Program-made: the position numbers and the translations under genes | Part shown: piece by piece, positions 49,862-62,391 of the stretch | How the letters are laid out: each line of letters opens with the position of its first letter | Numbering within the stretch: position 1 is the stretch's first letter | The notes under the pieces: model-generated | The model's database searches: none | Told to the model about the DNA's origin: nothing | What the model saw: only the letters and a program-made list of their open reading frames with translations | Assembly: GCF_022965805.1 (NCBI RefSeq) | Contig: NW_027330931.1 | Coordinates: 36,001-100,000, forward strand | DNA length: 64,000 bases | Direction: 5' to 3' | Source: Primulina eburnea | Taxonomy: Eukaryota; Streptophyta; Magnoliopsida; Lamiales; Gesneriaceae

Positions 49862-52800
49862 ATTGCCTAATCTGGAATATCCGGGGACTTCGCGGTTCGG
49901 AGTCCCAGCAGAGGCTTCATGCCTTTGTGAAGGAGAAACAGATTAAGGTTTTGGCTGTTTTGGAGCCCATGATTGATCTGGATCCGAGATTCATGACTCG
50001 TCGTTTGGGGTTTTCTGGAGTCATTTCTAATCTCTCTGGTCATATCTGGGTATTTTTTGCTGCTGATGTGAGGGCGGAGTGTGTTTTTGATCATGCTCAG
50101 TTCCTTCACATCAGAGTCTCTGCCTCTTTCTTACCGACAGAGATATTTTGTTCGTTTGTCTATGCTAGATGTGATTATGTCCAGCGTAGGGATCTTTGGG
50201 CTTCTTTGCTTTTGGTTAAGCCTGTTTTGGGTCCCTGGCTGGTTGGGGGCGATTTTAATGTCGTCAGGAATGCGTCTGAGTGCTTGGGCTCCCGTGGTGG
50301 TAGGTTGCTACCCATGGAGGAGTTCAATAATTTTATTCTTGATTCTGGTCTTATCGATGCTGGTTTGAGGGGTCTTCGTTCACTTGGACGAATAAGACCA
50401 TTTGGAAGCGGTTGGACAGGGTCTTGGTTTCTGTTGATTGGGGAGATCATTTCAGCTCGATTCGGGTTGAACATCTCACCCGTAGTGTCTCAGATCACTG
50501 TCCGCTTTTGGTTACCGCTCCTGTTTTTGCCCGTGGACCGAGCTCGTTTCGCTTCCAGCGAATGTGGGTTAGGCACCATGGTTTTTTGCAGACTGTGAGG
50601 CTTAATTGGAATCTGCCATGCAGTCTGAGCGGCATGCCTCGGCTTTTTGCCAAGATGAAGCGTCTCAAGCATCACCTCCGGTGGTGGAATCGGGATGTTT
50701 TTGGTACATCTTTGATAGACTCACTGAGGCTGAGAGGGCTGTTCGTTCAGCTGAGGATGTCTGTGAGGCCGACCCTACTGACGCGAATTGGACTTCCCTG
50801 TCCGATCGCAATGAGGATCTGGCTCGTATCACAGCCATGGAGGCGGATTTTTGAAAACAGAAAGCGGCTTGCCATTGGCTTGAGGATGGTGAGCGGAACA
50901 CCAGACTATTCCATAATATGGTGAGGAAAAAGCGTGTGGCGAATAAAATTTTCCGCATATGGGAGAATGGGGTTTGCTTGACGTCTCAGGATTAGATTCA
51001 GCAGTCGGGAGCATTATTTTTCCAGGATCTTCTTACCGGGGAGCCCTCTGCGCTCGATTGCCCTGATTTTTCGGGTTTTCCCTCGGTTATCTCTGCCGTG
51101 GAGAATGATGGTATTGCTGCGATTCCCTCTTTGGAGGAGGTCCGCGCGACCGTCTTCTCTATTCACCCTGATAGTGCTGCTGGCCCTGATGGTTTTTCTT
51201 CGGCGTTCTTTCAGCATTGCTGGGAGATTGTCCATCAGGACGTTTTTGGTGCTGTTCTTGATTTTTTCCGGGGTTCTCCTATGCCTCAGGGCTTTACCGC
51301 CACCACGATCACTCTTATTCCCAAAGTCGAGGGTGCACGCGCTTGGTCGGACTTCCGTCCGATCAGTCTGTGTAATGTCACGAACAAAATCATCTCGAAG
51401 CTGTTGTACTCTCGGTTGAGGGATGTGGTGGAGAGACTTGTTTCCCCGAATCAGAGTGGCTTCGTTCCGGGTCGGATGATCTCTGATAATATCCTCCTTG
51501 CCCAGGAGCTCACTCACAGCATTACTCTCCCCTCTCGTGGTGGTAATGTCATCTTGAAGTTGGATATGGCCAAGGCCTATGATAGGGTCCAGTGGCATTT
51601 CCTATTTGACGTTATGAGACATTTTGGTTTTTCAGAGCGTGTTGTGGCTTTGGTCTCGGCCTGTATTTCCCATTGTCATTTCTCTGTGAACATCAATGGC
51701 TCTCTCTCGGGGTTTTTTGGTTCCACCAGAGGCCTCCGGCAGGGCGATCCATTGTCTCCCCTTCTCTTCGTTTTGGGGGCGGAGTATCTTTCTCGTGGCC
51801 TTGACCGCCTCTACCTACAGCATCCTGCGCTTAGGTATCGTTCTGATTGTGATATTCTGATTTCCCACCTGGCTTATGCTGATGATGTCATTATTTTTGC
51901 CAGTGGTGGGTCTCGTGGTATGCAGCGCCTTGTCGATTTTCTGCATCACTACGAGAACTGTTCGGGGCAGCGTGTGAATGCTGCCAAGAGTTCTTTGATT
52001 TTGCCTCCGAGGTGCTCTGAGCGCCTCCGCTCCCGAATTCTGCGCATCACCGGGTTCGCCGAGGGCCATCTGCCCCTCAAGTACCTCGGAGTTCCCCTTT
52101 ATCGGGGTAATCGCACATGCTCCCTTTTTGAGCCCCTCCTACAGTCTGTTCGTAGGAAGTTAGAGGGTTGGGAGATTCGGACCCTCTCCCCGGGTAGCCG
52201 CATGACCCTGATACGTAGCGTGCTCCTCTCCATGCCGATTTATCTGTTTCAGGTGGTTCAGCCACCTCTGGCTGTCATGGAGAAGCTTGAGCGGGCCTTC
52301 AATGCCTTCCTCTGGGGGTCGAGACCCTTGGAAATGAAGTGGCACTGGGCCCGGTGGTCCCGGGCTTGCCTCCCCGTACTTGAGGGGGGCCTTGGATTCC
52401 GCAGATTGAAAGATTTCGTGGAATGTTTCTCTATTAAATTATGGTTCAGATTTCGGCAGGGCTCCTCTCTATGGGCGAGATTCCTTTTACGGAAGTATTG
52501 CCGGCTGGATGCTCCTGCCTGTGTCCCCGCCCGTGCTTCTATTTCCCCCATTTGGCGTCGTCTCCTCAGGATCCGCCCTCGCGCGGAGCCTGGCATTCGC
52601 TGGCGAGTTGGTCTCGGAGATGTTTCCTTTTGGGATGACACTTGGTTTGGGGACGTTCCTTTGTCCTCCCGGTGTGTGGTCCGCGGGGGCCGTGATGTTC
52701 GGGTCTCTCATTTTCTGTCTGAGGGGTCCTGGAATTTTGATCGCCTTTGTGCGGTTGTTGCTCCTTCGGTTGCCGAGGAGATTGTTTTGATTCCTGTTCT

Positions 52801-53995
52801 TTCGGGAGATCCTGATCTGGCGCGATGGATCCATAGCTCCGATGGTGCTTTCTCGGTGAGATCTGCTTGGGAGCTGATCCGTCAGCGTGCTCCGTCTTCC
52901 GATATATTCCGCCCGTGCTGGGGGAGTTGGTTGAGGCCTACCATGTCGTTCTTCCTTTGGAGATTCTGGCATCAGTGGCTCCCAGTTGATGAGGTGCTCC
53001 AGCTCCGTGGTTTTGCGTTAGCCTCGAGATGTCAGTGTTGTGATAAGGCTGAGACATTCACACACATATTCATTAGCAGCACGGTTGCTCGGCCTGTCTG
53101 GCACTTCTTTGGCGCCGTATTTCGGGTTCGTATTCCTGACACTGAGGATTTCAGTTTGTTCCTCAGTGCGTGGAAGAGAGATTTGGTCTGGTCCCGGGGG
53201 GGCCATGTGCGGGAGTTTCTCCCCTGCATCGTTCTGTGGTTCCTCTGGACTGCGCGGAACGATGCGAAGCACCGTCATCTCCCTGTTTCTGGGGAGACGG
53301 TGAAGTATCAGATTTTGTATTATTTGCGTCTTGCCCACTCTGCTCGTACTGTCAAGCCCAGACATTGGCTGGGTGTGTTTCAGGTGGCGAGATTGCTGGG
53401 TATTTCGGTTGCTCTCCACAGATTCCATAGGACGGCGATTGTTAGCTGGCTGCGAACACCGTCCGGGTGCTTCAAGCTTAATGTGGATGGGAGCTCGCGT
53501 GGTATATCTGGGGACTCCTCTGCTGGTGGTGTTGTTCGGGATGATTCCGGGAGGGTTGTGCTCTCATTCAGCGAGTTCATCGGAGCTGGGTCTTCTCTTC
53601 GGGCTGAGCTTTGGGCAGTTTGGAGGGGTCTTCTCCTTTGTTCTGATCATTCTTTTTTCCCTCTTTGGATCGAGCTTGATTCTCTGACTTCTATTCAGCT
53701 CATTCGTTCCCGTCGATGTTGCTGGGGTCTTGATCACATTGTATCCAGGATTCTGGTCCTTTTGAGGGGGCGGTCTGTCCATATTTCGCATATATTCCGG
53801 AAGGGTAATTCGGTGGCGGATGCGTTGGCGGCGAGGGCCCATACCCTTAGGCACTTTACCTTAGAGTTAGGTCCCTCCCTCCCTAGGCACATTTCCATAC
53901 TTGCACGTTCGGATACCTCCGGACTTCCCTACTTGAGATATAGATGTTCTTATCTGTTTGCAGCCCTTCCCTTCACTTGGATCCATTTCTTCTGA
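49858..53995 (+). pseudogene. ORF2 of E9, multiple lesions and lost stop codon
   Basis: Lesions by comparison with E10 and E7: 1-base deletions near 50367 (within the endonuclease, DAGFEG) and 50706; TGG to TGA at 50852-50854; TTG to TAG at 50993-50995. From 50996 the frame is open for about 1000 codons with RT (GLRQGDPLSPLLF, YADD), zf-RVT and RNase H intact. The normal stop TAG has become TAT (53951-53953), so the frame runs 14 codons into the 3' UTR and stops at 53995. Confidence 0.92.
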
Positions 53996-54841
53996 CTTTC
54001 TATTTATATATATATATATATATATGTATATTTTTTCTTTGCAGGTACTGTTATTTTGGGGGTTTCTCTTTTTCCCCGTCTTGCCAGTCTGGTGTGAGTG
54101 GGTCCAGACACTCGCAAACTACATGTTTGGTCTCCTAGGGATTGGGTGGGCTCTTGCACTTACCCTATTGGTGCTTTTCTTTGGCCCTCTCATATTCCCT
54201 GGAGCGCTATTTCTGTTTGTGGCTCTCTTTGGTCCATTTCTGGTTCCTGGCGGGCGCTTATTGCAGGTTCTCCTTGCCTGCCGTATCAGTTCTTTTACAG
54301 GAGTTTACTGGATGTCGTGGTGGTTCCAGGGATTAATTCCGGACGATCCTCTTCATTGTTATGATACCTTCGTCAGATTTATACTTCAGATGCTGGATCT
54401 TTTTATCGTCATTGTACAGTGATTTCCTGGCCAGATCTTATGTTCACTGCTGGGATTCATACAGTTACCTGGTCTCAGATTAGCGTCGTTCTGGCAGACT
54501 GGCTTCTTCAGGGTGATGGTTCAGAGATGAGAGCTTCTTCATGGATTCCACACTCATCTCAGAGTTATCATTTGATCTTCTCGGCGTGTTGGCACTTAGC
54601 GCTGCTCGTATTTGATTAGTTTCTGGCGCACTTTTTCTCGTAGTCTAGGGTTATTTTGTTTACGTATTTATGTCCCTAGGCTACTTTGTCTTTCTGTTTC
54701 CACTGCTTTAGCCTTTTCGAGGAGGTATTGGTATAGTCCCCCTCCTCTTTTAGGTTTTCTTTCTGTTGTTACTTTTTATTTTGTGGATATATACAGGTAG
54801 GGGTCTGCCTAACCCCCCCGCATCCGGCGGTGTTTTCCGGG
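53996..54841 (+). other. 3' UTR of E9
   Basis: TA run 54005-54025 and a T-rich tract ending in AG at 54043-54044. Hairpin A is GGCGGGC/GCCTGCC (54249-54255, 54276-54282; one G-U). Inverted CTAGGG/CCCTAG at about 54643-54678. Hairpin B arms 54719-54725 and 54741-54747. Terminal hairpins follow. The hydrophobic frame seen in E0 and E10 is cut short here by a deletion near 54400. Confidence 0.8.
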
Positions 54842-54860
54842 AAAAAAAAAAAAAAAAAAA

Positions 54861-54960
54861 CCCTAAATCCTAAAAAAAAAAAAAAAAAAAAACCTAAACC
54901 CTAAACCCTAAACCCTAAAAAAAAAAAAAAAAAAAAACCCTAAACCCTAAACCCTAAACC
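54861..54960 (+). repeat. Telomeric spacer with two orphan poly(A) tracts
   Basis: After the E9 tail come 11 bp of telomere repeat, 21 A (54872-54892), 24 bp of repeat, 21 A (54917-54937), and 23 bp of repeat leading to E10. Both tracts match the length and register of true LINE tails without any LINE body. Confidence 0.92.
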
Positions 54961-55049
54961 GTCCCCAAAAAATTTTCTCTGAAATAACACACAGTAAAAG
55001 GTGAGAAAAAACACACTAACCCGTCACTATTCACGCCCTACACGCCGCC

Positions 55050-57380
55050 ATGCCGCCGCCGCCGGAACCCGGCCGGACAACCACCCCACCTGAACCGCCA
55101 CCTCACGGCGACCCTCCCTGCAAAATCTCAGCTCAAATGGAGTCCGATTGCCCACCCATTTCGCCGGTCAAAATCGCGGCAATTTCTACCCCTTCGTCGG
55201 CGCCGGCAACCGCCGCTCCTCCGGCTACTGGCCATACATCATTCTGTTCGCCTGACCCTTCTCTTTCATTTCCGACACATGCGCGACCGTCTTCTTCCCC
55301 CGTTCCGGCGTCATTTCCGTTCAAAGCCCCGCAGACACTGTTCACTGCGCAGCCGTCGCTTGTTTCGTCGATTCCGGCTGCGTCCGACCACCTTTGTGAA
55401 AAAGGGCTCCCGATCTGGAATGCCCACTCTGAGACGAAGCTATTGACACCGGAATCGAGCCCAATGGTGTTCTCCTCCGGCGTGAATTTCAGATCTACGA
55501 TTTCTGAGTCTGCCGCGCCGTTCACGTCCGCTTCTTCTTCTAATTCCGGCGCCGTCACGACGGCGTTCTTCAATTCCTCTGGCCAACTTCATCGTCCGGT
55601 CATGGGTAGGCTTTTGCCTCAATCAATTTTAGGTTTCCGGCCACCGGTCGGAAACCCCCAAATTCTAGGGCAAAATCGAATTTATCCACATTCTTTGATG
55701 CAATCGGCCCCTCTGCTGCCCGGTTCTAGTGGATTGAAGACCGGTTCTGTGTTCTCCTCACCGTCGCCGATCTTGGGTGCATCTCCGGTGGTCAACTCGC
55801 CGGTCAACTCGGCCGGGTCAACTCAGTGAGTTGACCGAGTCAACACGACAGTCAACAACTCGGGTATGCCTTCTAAATCTGATTCTCGTGCGATAAAAAC
55901 GTTTCCGGTGTCATTTAGGGATGTTCTGGCTCCTACTTCCCCTCGCTCGGGGAAGAATGGTTTTGGAGATGTTGTGAATGCTATGGAAGAAATGCCTCCA
56001 CCGACCCTTTTGAATGGGAAACCGGGTATTCATTTCCCGGATGAGGTAATGTCTTCCCTGATCGAGCCTTTTAAGTTTTCCTTAGTTGGGAAGATTTCTG
56101 GTAATAGATCCTTAGTCCCAAATTCGGGAATTTCTGCGGCTTTTGGTCGTTTGGGATTGAAGCGATGTTTTGATTTGAGGTTCTTGCCTCGGGGTTTTCT
56201 GATCCTTTCACTTCATTGTGAAGAGGATTATGCGTTCTTTTGGACGCGTGGGCAGATGATGGTGGGCCTTCTCGGGATACGTTTCTCTAAATGGACCCCG
56301 GAATTCAATCTTCAAGAAGAATCTCCCATCGCCCCTGTTTGGGTGCGTCTCCCGGGTTTGCCCATTCACCTGTTTAACAAGAAAAGTCTTTTTGCCCTAG
56401 CCAAGATTTTGGGCAACCCGGTGAAAATGGATGACTTTACTGCTGACTCCTCTCGGAGCGCTTTTGCTCGTGTCTGTGTGGAGCTGAATGTGTTGGAACC
56501 ACCCGTTAAGCAAATTTGGGTGGGTTGGGGTGATCATACTCAGGAGATTGATGTTGTTTATGAAAAAATTCCTGGGTACTGCTTGGATTGCAAAATTTTG
56601 GGTCATTCGACAGATGTTTGCTATTCTCATGGGAAAAATCCAAAACCCGCTCGATCCAAGCCTGCTGATCGAGACCCTCCTCAGCCAGAGGTCCCTCCTG
56701 CTCCGGCACCTCCTCAGGGTGTTGTTCCTGTCATTGTCCCGGGACCACAGCCCCAGCTTCATGTCAATGGCCATGGTCCCCGACGTAGACAGAGACGGAG
56801 GCCTCTTCGACAGGCTCTCCCGAGGGATGATCCTCTTGCTTCGAACTCTTTTGGAGTTCTTTCACATTTGCAGGAGACAGAGGTTGGCTCTGAGGAGCTT
56901 GGATTAGGTGTTCCTGATCCCTCTGTCGGTTTCCGTTCTCATCAGGAGGCCCCTTCTTCTGACCGCCCTGCGGTCACGGTGGCTGAGGACGATGAGAGTG
57001 TTCTTTTTGTGGACTGCGTGGATGACCTTGGATCTCCACGCCCGGATGTGGTGACTGTGTTTGTCCCCCCGGAGGTTTGTATTGAAAATCATAGCAGCCA
57101 CTCGGTCCCATCTTTTCCTGCATCCCCTGCTGATGCCACTTCGATGCTGGACGAGTTGATTGCTCTTCAGGGACCCCCTATTCTTGAGATGATTCCCAGT
57201 CACATGTCGGCCGATGATCCTGATCAGGATTTTGATCGACATTCTGTGTCTGGAGTTAGCTGTGGGTCTGAGTGTAGTATTCTGGACACTGACATGTCCA
57301 ATCCCAGAAAAAGACCTCAGGATGATGGTCGGCGATCGCGTAAAAAGCGATTGGATCCTTCTTCCACCCGTTCCCCATGA
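55050..57380 (+). pseudogene. ORF1 (gag-like) of E10 with one stop
   Basis: One frame from ATG 55050 to 57380, interrupted by TGA at 55827-55829 (residue 260), where E9 has CGA. The stop lies inside the GTCAACTC repeat run. Downstream, 504 codons from ATG 55866 carry the complete DUF4283-like domain, knuckle (CLDCKILGHSTDVC) and basic tail. Ends in ATGA with ORF2. Confidence 0.9.
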
Positions 57381-60300
57381 ATTGTTTAATCTGGAATATC
57401 CGGGAACTTCGAGGTTCGGAGTCCCAGCAGAAGCTTCATGCCTTTGTGAAGGAGAAACAGATTAAGGTTTTGGCTGTTTTGGAGCCCTTGATTGATCTGG
57501 ATCCGAGATTCATGACTCGCCGTTTGGGGTTTTCTGGAGTCATCTCTAATCTCTCCGGTCATAACTGGGTCTTTTTTGCTGCTGATGTGAGGGCGGAGTG
57601 TGTTTTTGATCATGCTCAGTTCCTTCACATCAGAGTCTCTGCCTCTTTCTTGCCGACAGAGATATTTTGTTCTTTTGTCTATGCTAGATGTGATTATGTT
57701 CAGCGTAGGGATCTTTGGGCTTCTTTGCTTTTGGTTAAGCCTGTTTTGGGTCCCTGGCTGGTTGGGGGCGACTTTAATGTCGTCAGGGATGCGTCTGAGT
57801 GTTTGGGCTCCCGTGGTGGCAGGTTGCTACCCATGGAGGAGTTCAACACTTTTATTCTTGATTCTGGCCTGATCGATGCTGGCTTTGAGGGGTCTTCGTT
57901 CACTTGGACGAATAATACCATTTGGAAGCGGTTGGACATGGTCTTGGTTTCTGTTGATTGGGGAGATCATTTCAACTCGATTCGGGTTGAACATCTCGCC
58001 CGTACTGTTTCGGATCACTGTCCGCTTTTGGTTACCGCTCCTGTTTTTGCCCGTGGGCCGAGCTCGTTTCGCTTCTAGCGTATGTGTGTTAGGCACCATG
58101 GTTTTTTGCAGACTGTGAGGCTTAATTGGAATTTGCCTTGCAGTTTGAGCGGCATGCCTCGGCTTTTTGCCAAGATGAAGCGTCTCAAGCATCACCTACG
58201 GTGGTGGAATCGGGATGTTTTTGGTAACATCTTTGATAGACTCACTGAGGCCGAGAGGGCTGTTCGTTCAGCCGAGGCTGTCTGTGAGGCCGACCCTTCT
58301 GACGCGAATTGGACTTCGCTGTCCGATCGCAATGAGGATCTGGCCCGTATCACCGCCATGGAGGCGGATTTTTGGAAATAGAAAGCGGCTTGCCATTGGC
58401 TTGAGGATGGTGAGCGGAACACCAGACTCTTCCATAATATGGTGAGGAAAAAGCGCGTTGCGAATAAAATTTTCCGCATATGGGAGAATGGGGTTTGCCT
58501 GACGTCTCAGGATTTGATTCAGCAGTCAGGAGCCTTGTTTTTCCAGGATCTTCTTACCGGGGAGCCCTCTGCGCTCGACTGCCCTGATTTTTCGGGTTTT
58601 CCCTAGGTTATCTCTGACGTGGAGAATGATGGTTTTGCTGCGATTCCCTCTTTGGAGGAGGTTCGCGCGACCGTCTTCTCCATTCACCCTGATAGCGTTG
58701 CTGTCCCTGATGGCTTTTCTTCAGCGTTTTTTCAGCATTGCTGGGAGATTGTCCATCAGGATGTTTTTGGTGCTGTTCTTGATTTTTTCCAGGGATCTCT
58801 TATGCCGCAGGGCTTCACCGCCACCACGATCACTCTGATACCCAAAGTCGAGGGTGCACGGTCTTGGTCGGACTTCCGTCCGATCAGTCTGTGCAACGTC
58901 ACGAACAAAATCATATCGAAGCTGTTGTACTCTCGTTTGAGGGATGTGGTGGAGAGACTTGTTTCCCCGAATCAGAGTGGCTTCGTTCCGGGTCGGATGA
59001 TCTCTGATAATATTCTTCTTGCCCAGGAGCTCACTCACAGCATTACTCTCCCCACTCGTGGTGGCAATGTCATCTTGAAGTTGGATATGGCCAAGGCCTA
59101 TGATAGGGTCCAGTGGCGTTTCCTCTTTGATGTTTTGAGACATTTTGGTTTTTCTGAGCGTGTTGTGGCTTTGGTCTCGGCCTGCATTTCCCATTGTCAT
59201 TTCTCTGTGAACATCAATGGCTCCCTATCGGGGTTTTTTGGTTCCACCAGAGGCCTCCGTCAGGGCGATCCATTGTCTCCCCTTCTCTTCATTTTGGGGG
59301 CGGAGTATCTTTCCCGCGGCCTTGATCGTCTCTACCTGCAGCATCCTGCGATTAGATATCGGTCTGATTGTGATATTTTGATTTCCCATTTGGCCTACGC
59401 TGATGATGTCATTATTTTTGCCAGTGGTGGGTCTCGTGGTATGCAGGGTCTTGTTGATTTTCTGCATCATTACGAGAACTGTTCGGGGCAGCGTGTGAAT
59501 GCTGCCAAGAGCTCTTTGATTTTGCCTCCGAGGTGCTCTGCACGCCTCCGCTCCTGGCTTTTGCGCATCACCGGGTTCGCCGAGGGTCTTCTGCCCCTCA
59601 AGTACCTCGGAGTTCCCCTTTATCGGGGTAATCGCACGTGCTCCCTTTTTGAGCCCCTCCTACAGTCTGTTTGTAGGAAGTTAGAGGGTTGGGAGACTCG
59701 GACCCTCTCCCCGGGTAGCCGTATGACCCTGATCCGTAGCGTGCTCCTCTCCATGCCGATTTATCTGTTTCAGGTGGTTCAGCCACCTCTGGCTGTCATG
59801 GAAAAGCTTGAGCGGGCCTTCAATGCCTTCCTCTGGGGGTCGAGACCCTTGGAAAGGAAGTGGCACTGGGCCCGGTGGTCCCGGGCTTGCCTCCCCGTGC
59901 TTGAGGGGGGCCTTGGATTCCGCAGATTGAAAGATCTTGTGGAATGTTTCTCTATTAAATTATGGTTCAGATTTCGGCAGGGCTCCTCTCTATGGGCGAT
60001 ATTCCTTTTCCGGAAGTATTGCCGGCTGGATGCTCCTGCCGGTGTCCCCGCCCGTGCTTCTATTTCCCCCATTTGGCGTCGTCTCCTCAGGATCCGCCCT
60101 CGCGCGGAGCCTGGCATTCGCTGGCGAGTTGGTCTCGGAGATATTTCCTTTTGGGATGACACTTGGTTTGGGGACGTTCCTTTGTCCTCCCGGTGTGTGG
60201 TCCGCGGGGGCCGTGATGTTCGGGTCTCTCATTTTTTTTCTGAGGGGTCCTGGGATTTTGATCGCCTCTGTGCGGTTGTTGCTCCTTCGGTTGCCGAGGA

Positions 60301-61456
60301 GATTGTTTTGATTCCTGTTCTTTCGGGTGACCCTGATCTGGCACGATGGATCTATAGCTCCGATGGTGCCTTCTCTGTGAAATCTGCTTGGGAGCTGATC
60401 CGTCAGCGTGCTCCGTCTTCTGATATATTCCGCCCGTGTTGGGGGAGCAGGTTGAGGCCTACCATGTCGTTCTTCCTCTGGAGATTCTGGCATCAATGGC
60501 TCCCAGTTGATGAGGTGCTCCAGCGTCGGGGTTTTGCGTTAGCCTCGAGATGTCAGTGTTGTGATATGTCTGAGACATTCACACACATAATCATTCGCAG
60601 CCCGGTTTCTCGGTCTGTCTGGCACTTCTTTGGCGCCGTGTTTCGGGTTCGTATTCCCGACACTGAGGATTTCAGTTTGTTCCTCAGTGCGTGGAAGAGA
60701 GATTTGGTCTGGTCCCGGGGGGGCCATGTGCGGGAGTTTCTTCCCTGCATTGTCCTGTGGTTCCTCTGGACTGCGCGGAACGATGCTAAGCACCGTCATC
60801 TTCCCATCTCTGGGGAGACGGTGAAGTTCCAGATTTTGTCTTACCTGCGTCTCGCCCACTCTGCGCGTACTGTCAAACCCAGACATGTGGCGAGATCGCT
60901 GGGTATTTTGGTTTCTCTCCACAGATTTCATAGGACGGCGATTGTTCGCTGGCTGCGGCCGCCGTCCGGGTGCTTCAAGCTTAATGTGGATGGGAGCTCG
61001 CGTGGTACATCTGGGGACTCCTCTGCTGGTGGCGTTGTTCGGGATGATTCTGGGAGGGTTGTGCTTTCATTCAGCGAGTTCATCGGAGCTGGGTCTTCTC
61101 TCCGGGCTGAGCTTTGGGCGGTTTGGAGGAGTCTTCTCCTTTGTTCGGATCATTCTTTCTTCCCTCTTTGGATCGAGCTTGATTCTCTGACTTCTATTCA
61201 GCTCATTCGTTCCCGTCGATGTTGCTGGGGTCTTGATCACATTATATCCAGGATTTTAGTCCTTTTGAGGGGGCGGTCTGTTCATATTTCGCATATATTC
61301 CGGGAGGGTAATTCGGTGGCAGATGCATTGGCGGCGAGGGCCCATACCCTTAGGCACTTTACCTTAGAGTTAGGTCCCTCCCTCCCTAGGCACATTTCCA
61401 TACTTGTACGTTCGGATACCTCCGGACTTCCCTACCTGAGATATCGATGTTCTTAG
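57377..61456 (+). pseudogene. ORF2 of E10, three stops and a small deletion
   Basis: A single frame throughout, with TAG at 58076-58078 (CAG in relatives), 58379-58381 (CAG) and 58604-58606 (TCG). An in-frame 18-bp deletion near 60885 removes six residues upstream of the RNase H domain. From 58619 there are 945 open codons with RT (GLRQGDPLSPLLF, YADD), zf-RVT and RNase H (NVDGSSRGT, RAELWAVWR, VADALA). The endonuclease motifs (GGDFNVV, SDHCPL) are upstream of the first stop. No frameshift. Confidence 0.93.
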
Positions 61457-62369
61457 CCGCTTGCAGCCCATCCCTTCTCTTGGACCCATTTCTTCGGTAT
61501 TTCTATATGTATATGTATATTTTTTCTTTGCAGGTACTGTTACTTAGGGGGTTTCTCTTTTCCCCCGTTTTGCCAGTCTGGTGTGAGTGGGCCCAGACAC
61601 TCGCACACTACATGTTTGGTCTCCTCGGGATTGGGTGGGCTCTCGCACTTCCCCTCTTGGTGCTCTTCTTTGGCCCTCTCATATTCCCTGGAGCGCTATT
61701 TCTGTTTGGGCCTCTCTTTGGTCTACTTCTGGTCCCTGGCGGGCGTTTACTGCAGTTTCTCCTTGCCCGCCGTCTCAGTTCTTTTACAGAAGTTTACTGG
61801 ATGTCGTGGTGGTTCCAGGGATTCTTTCCGGACGATCCTCTTCATTGTTATGAGACCTTCGTCAGATTTATACTTCAGATGTTGGATCCTTTTTGTTATG
61901 GCTGGATTGCGATCTTCATTTTGCTCTTCTATCGTCATTGTACAGTGATTTCCTGGCTTTATCTTATTTTGACTGCTGGGATTCATACAGTTACTCGGTT
62001 TCAGATTAGAGTCGTTTTGACAGATTGGATTCTTCAGGGTGATGGCTTAGAGATGAGAATTTCTCCATGGGTTCTACACTCATCTCCCTGTTATCATTTG
62101 GTCTTCTTCGGCGTGTTGACTCTTAGCGCAGCTCGTATTTGATTAGTTTCTGGCGCTTTTTTGTCGTAGTCTAGGGTTATTTTTGCTTATGTATTTATGT
62201 CCCTAGGCTACTTGGTATTTATGTGTCTACTGCCTTAGCCTTTTTGAGGAGGTCTTGGTTTAGTCCCCCTCCTCTTTTATGTTTTCTTTCTGCTGTTACT
62301 TTTTTATTTTATGGATATATACAGGTAGGGGTCTGCCTAACCCCCCCGCATCCGGCGGTGCTTTCCGGT
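61457..62369 (+). other. 3' UTR of E10
   Basis: Has TATATGTATATG instead of a pure TA run, then a T-rich tract ending in AG at 61532-61533. Hairpin A is perfect (61738-61744, 61765-61771). Inverted CTAGGG/CCCTAG at about 62170-62206. Hairpin B arms 62246-62252 and 62268-62274. Terminal hairpins precede the poly(A). A 231-codon hydrophobic frame beginning at an ATG inside the last ORF2 codons (61447-62142) is open. Confidence 0.8.
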
Positions 62370-62391
62370 AAAAAAAAAAAAAAAAAAAAAA

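Larger units (their letters stand above)
47438..54860 (+). mobile_element. E9: full-length L1-type LINE, heavily damaged ORF2
   Basis: A 7.4-kb copy with 93-nt 5' UTR, ORF1 47531-49861, ORF2 from 49858, 3' UTR and 19-nt poly(A) (54842-54860). Very close to its neighbour E10 throughout, and to E0 in the 3' UTR. Confidence 0.93.
54961..62391 (+). mobile_element. E10: full-length L1-type LINE, sister of E9
   Basis: A 7.4-kb copy with 89-nt 5' UTR (the first few bases differ or are missing: GTCCCCAAAA), ORF1 55050-57380, ORF2 57377-61456, 3' UTR and 22-nt poly(A) (62370-62391). Confidence 0.93.

Noticed and set aside
3654..62391. Tandem satellite or segmental duplication as the sole cause of the array
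   Set aside because: Neighbouring units belong to different subfamilies, spacers differ in length and variants, truncation points differ, and two unlike element types are mixed. Recombination may still have contributed.
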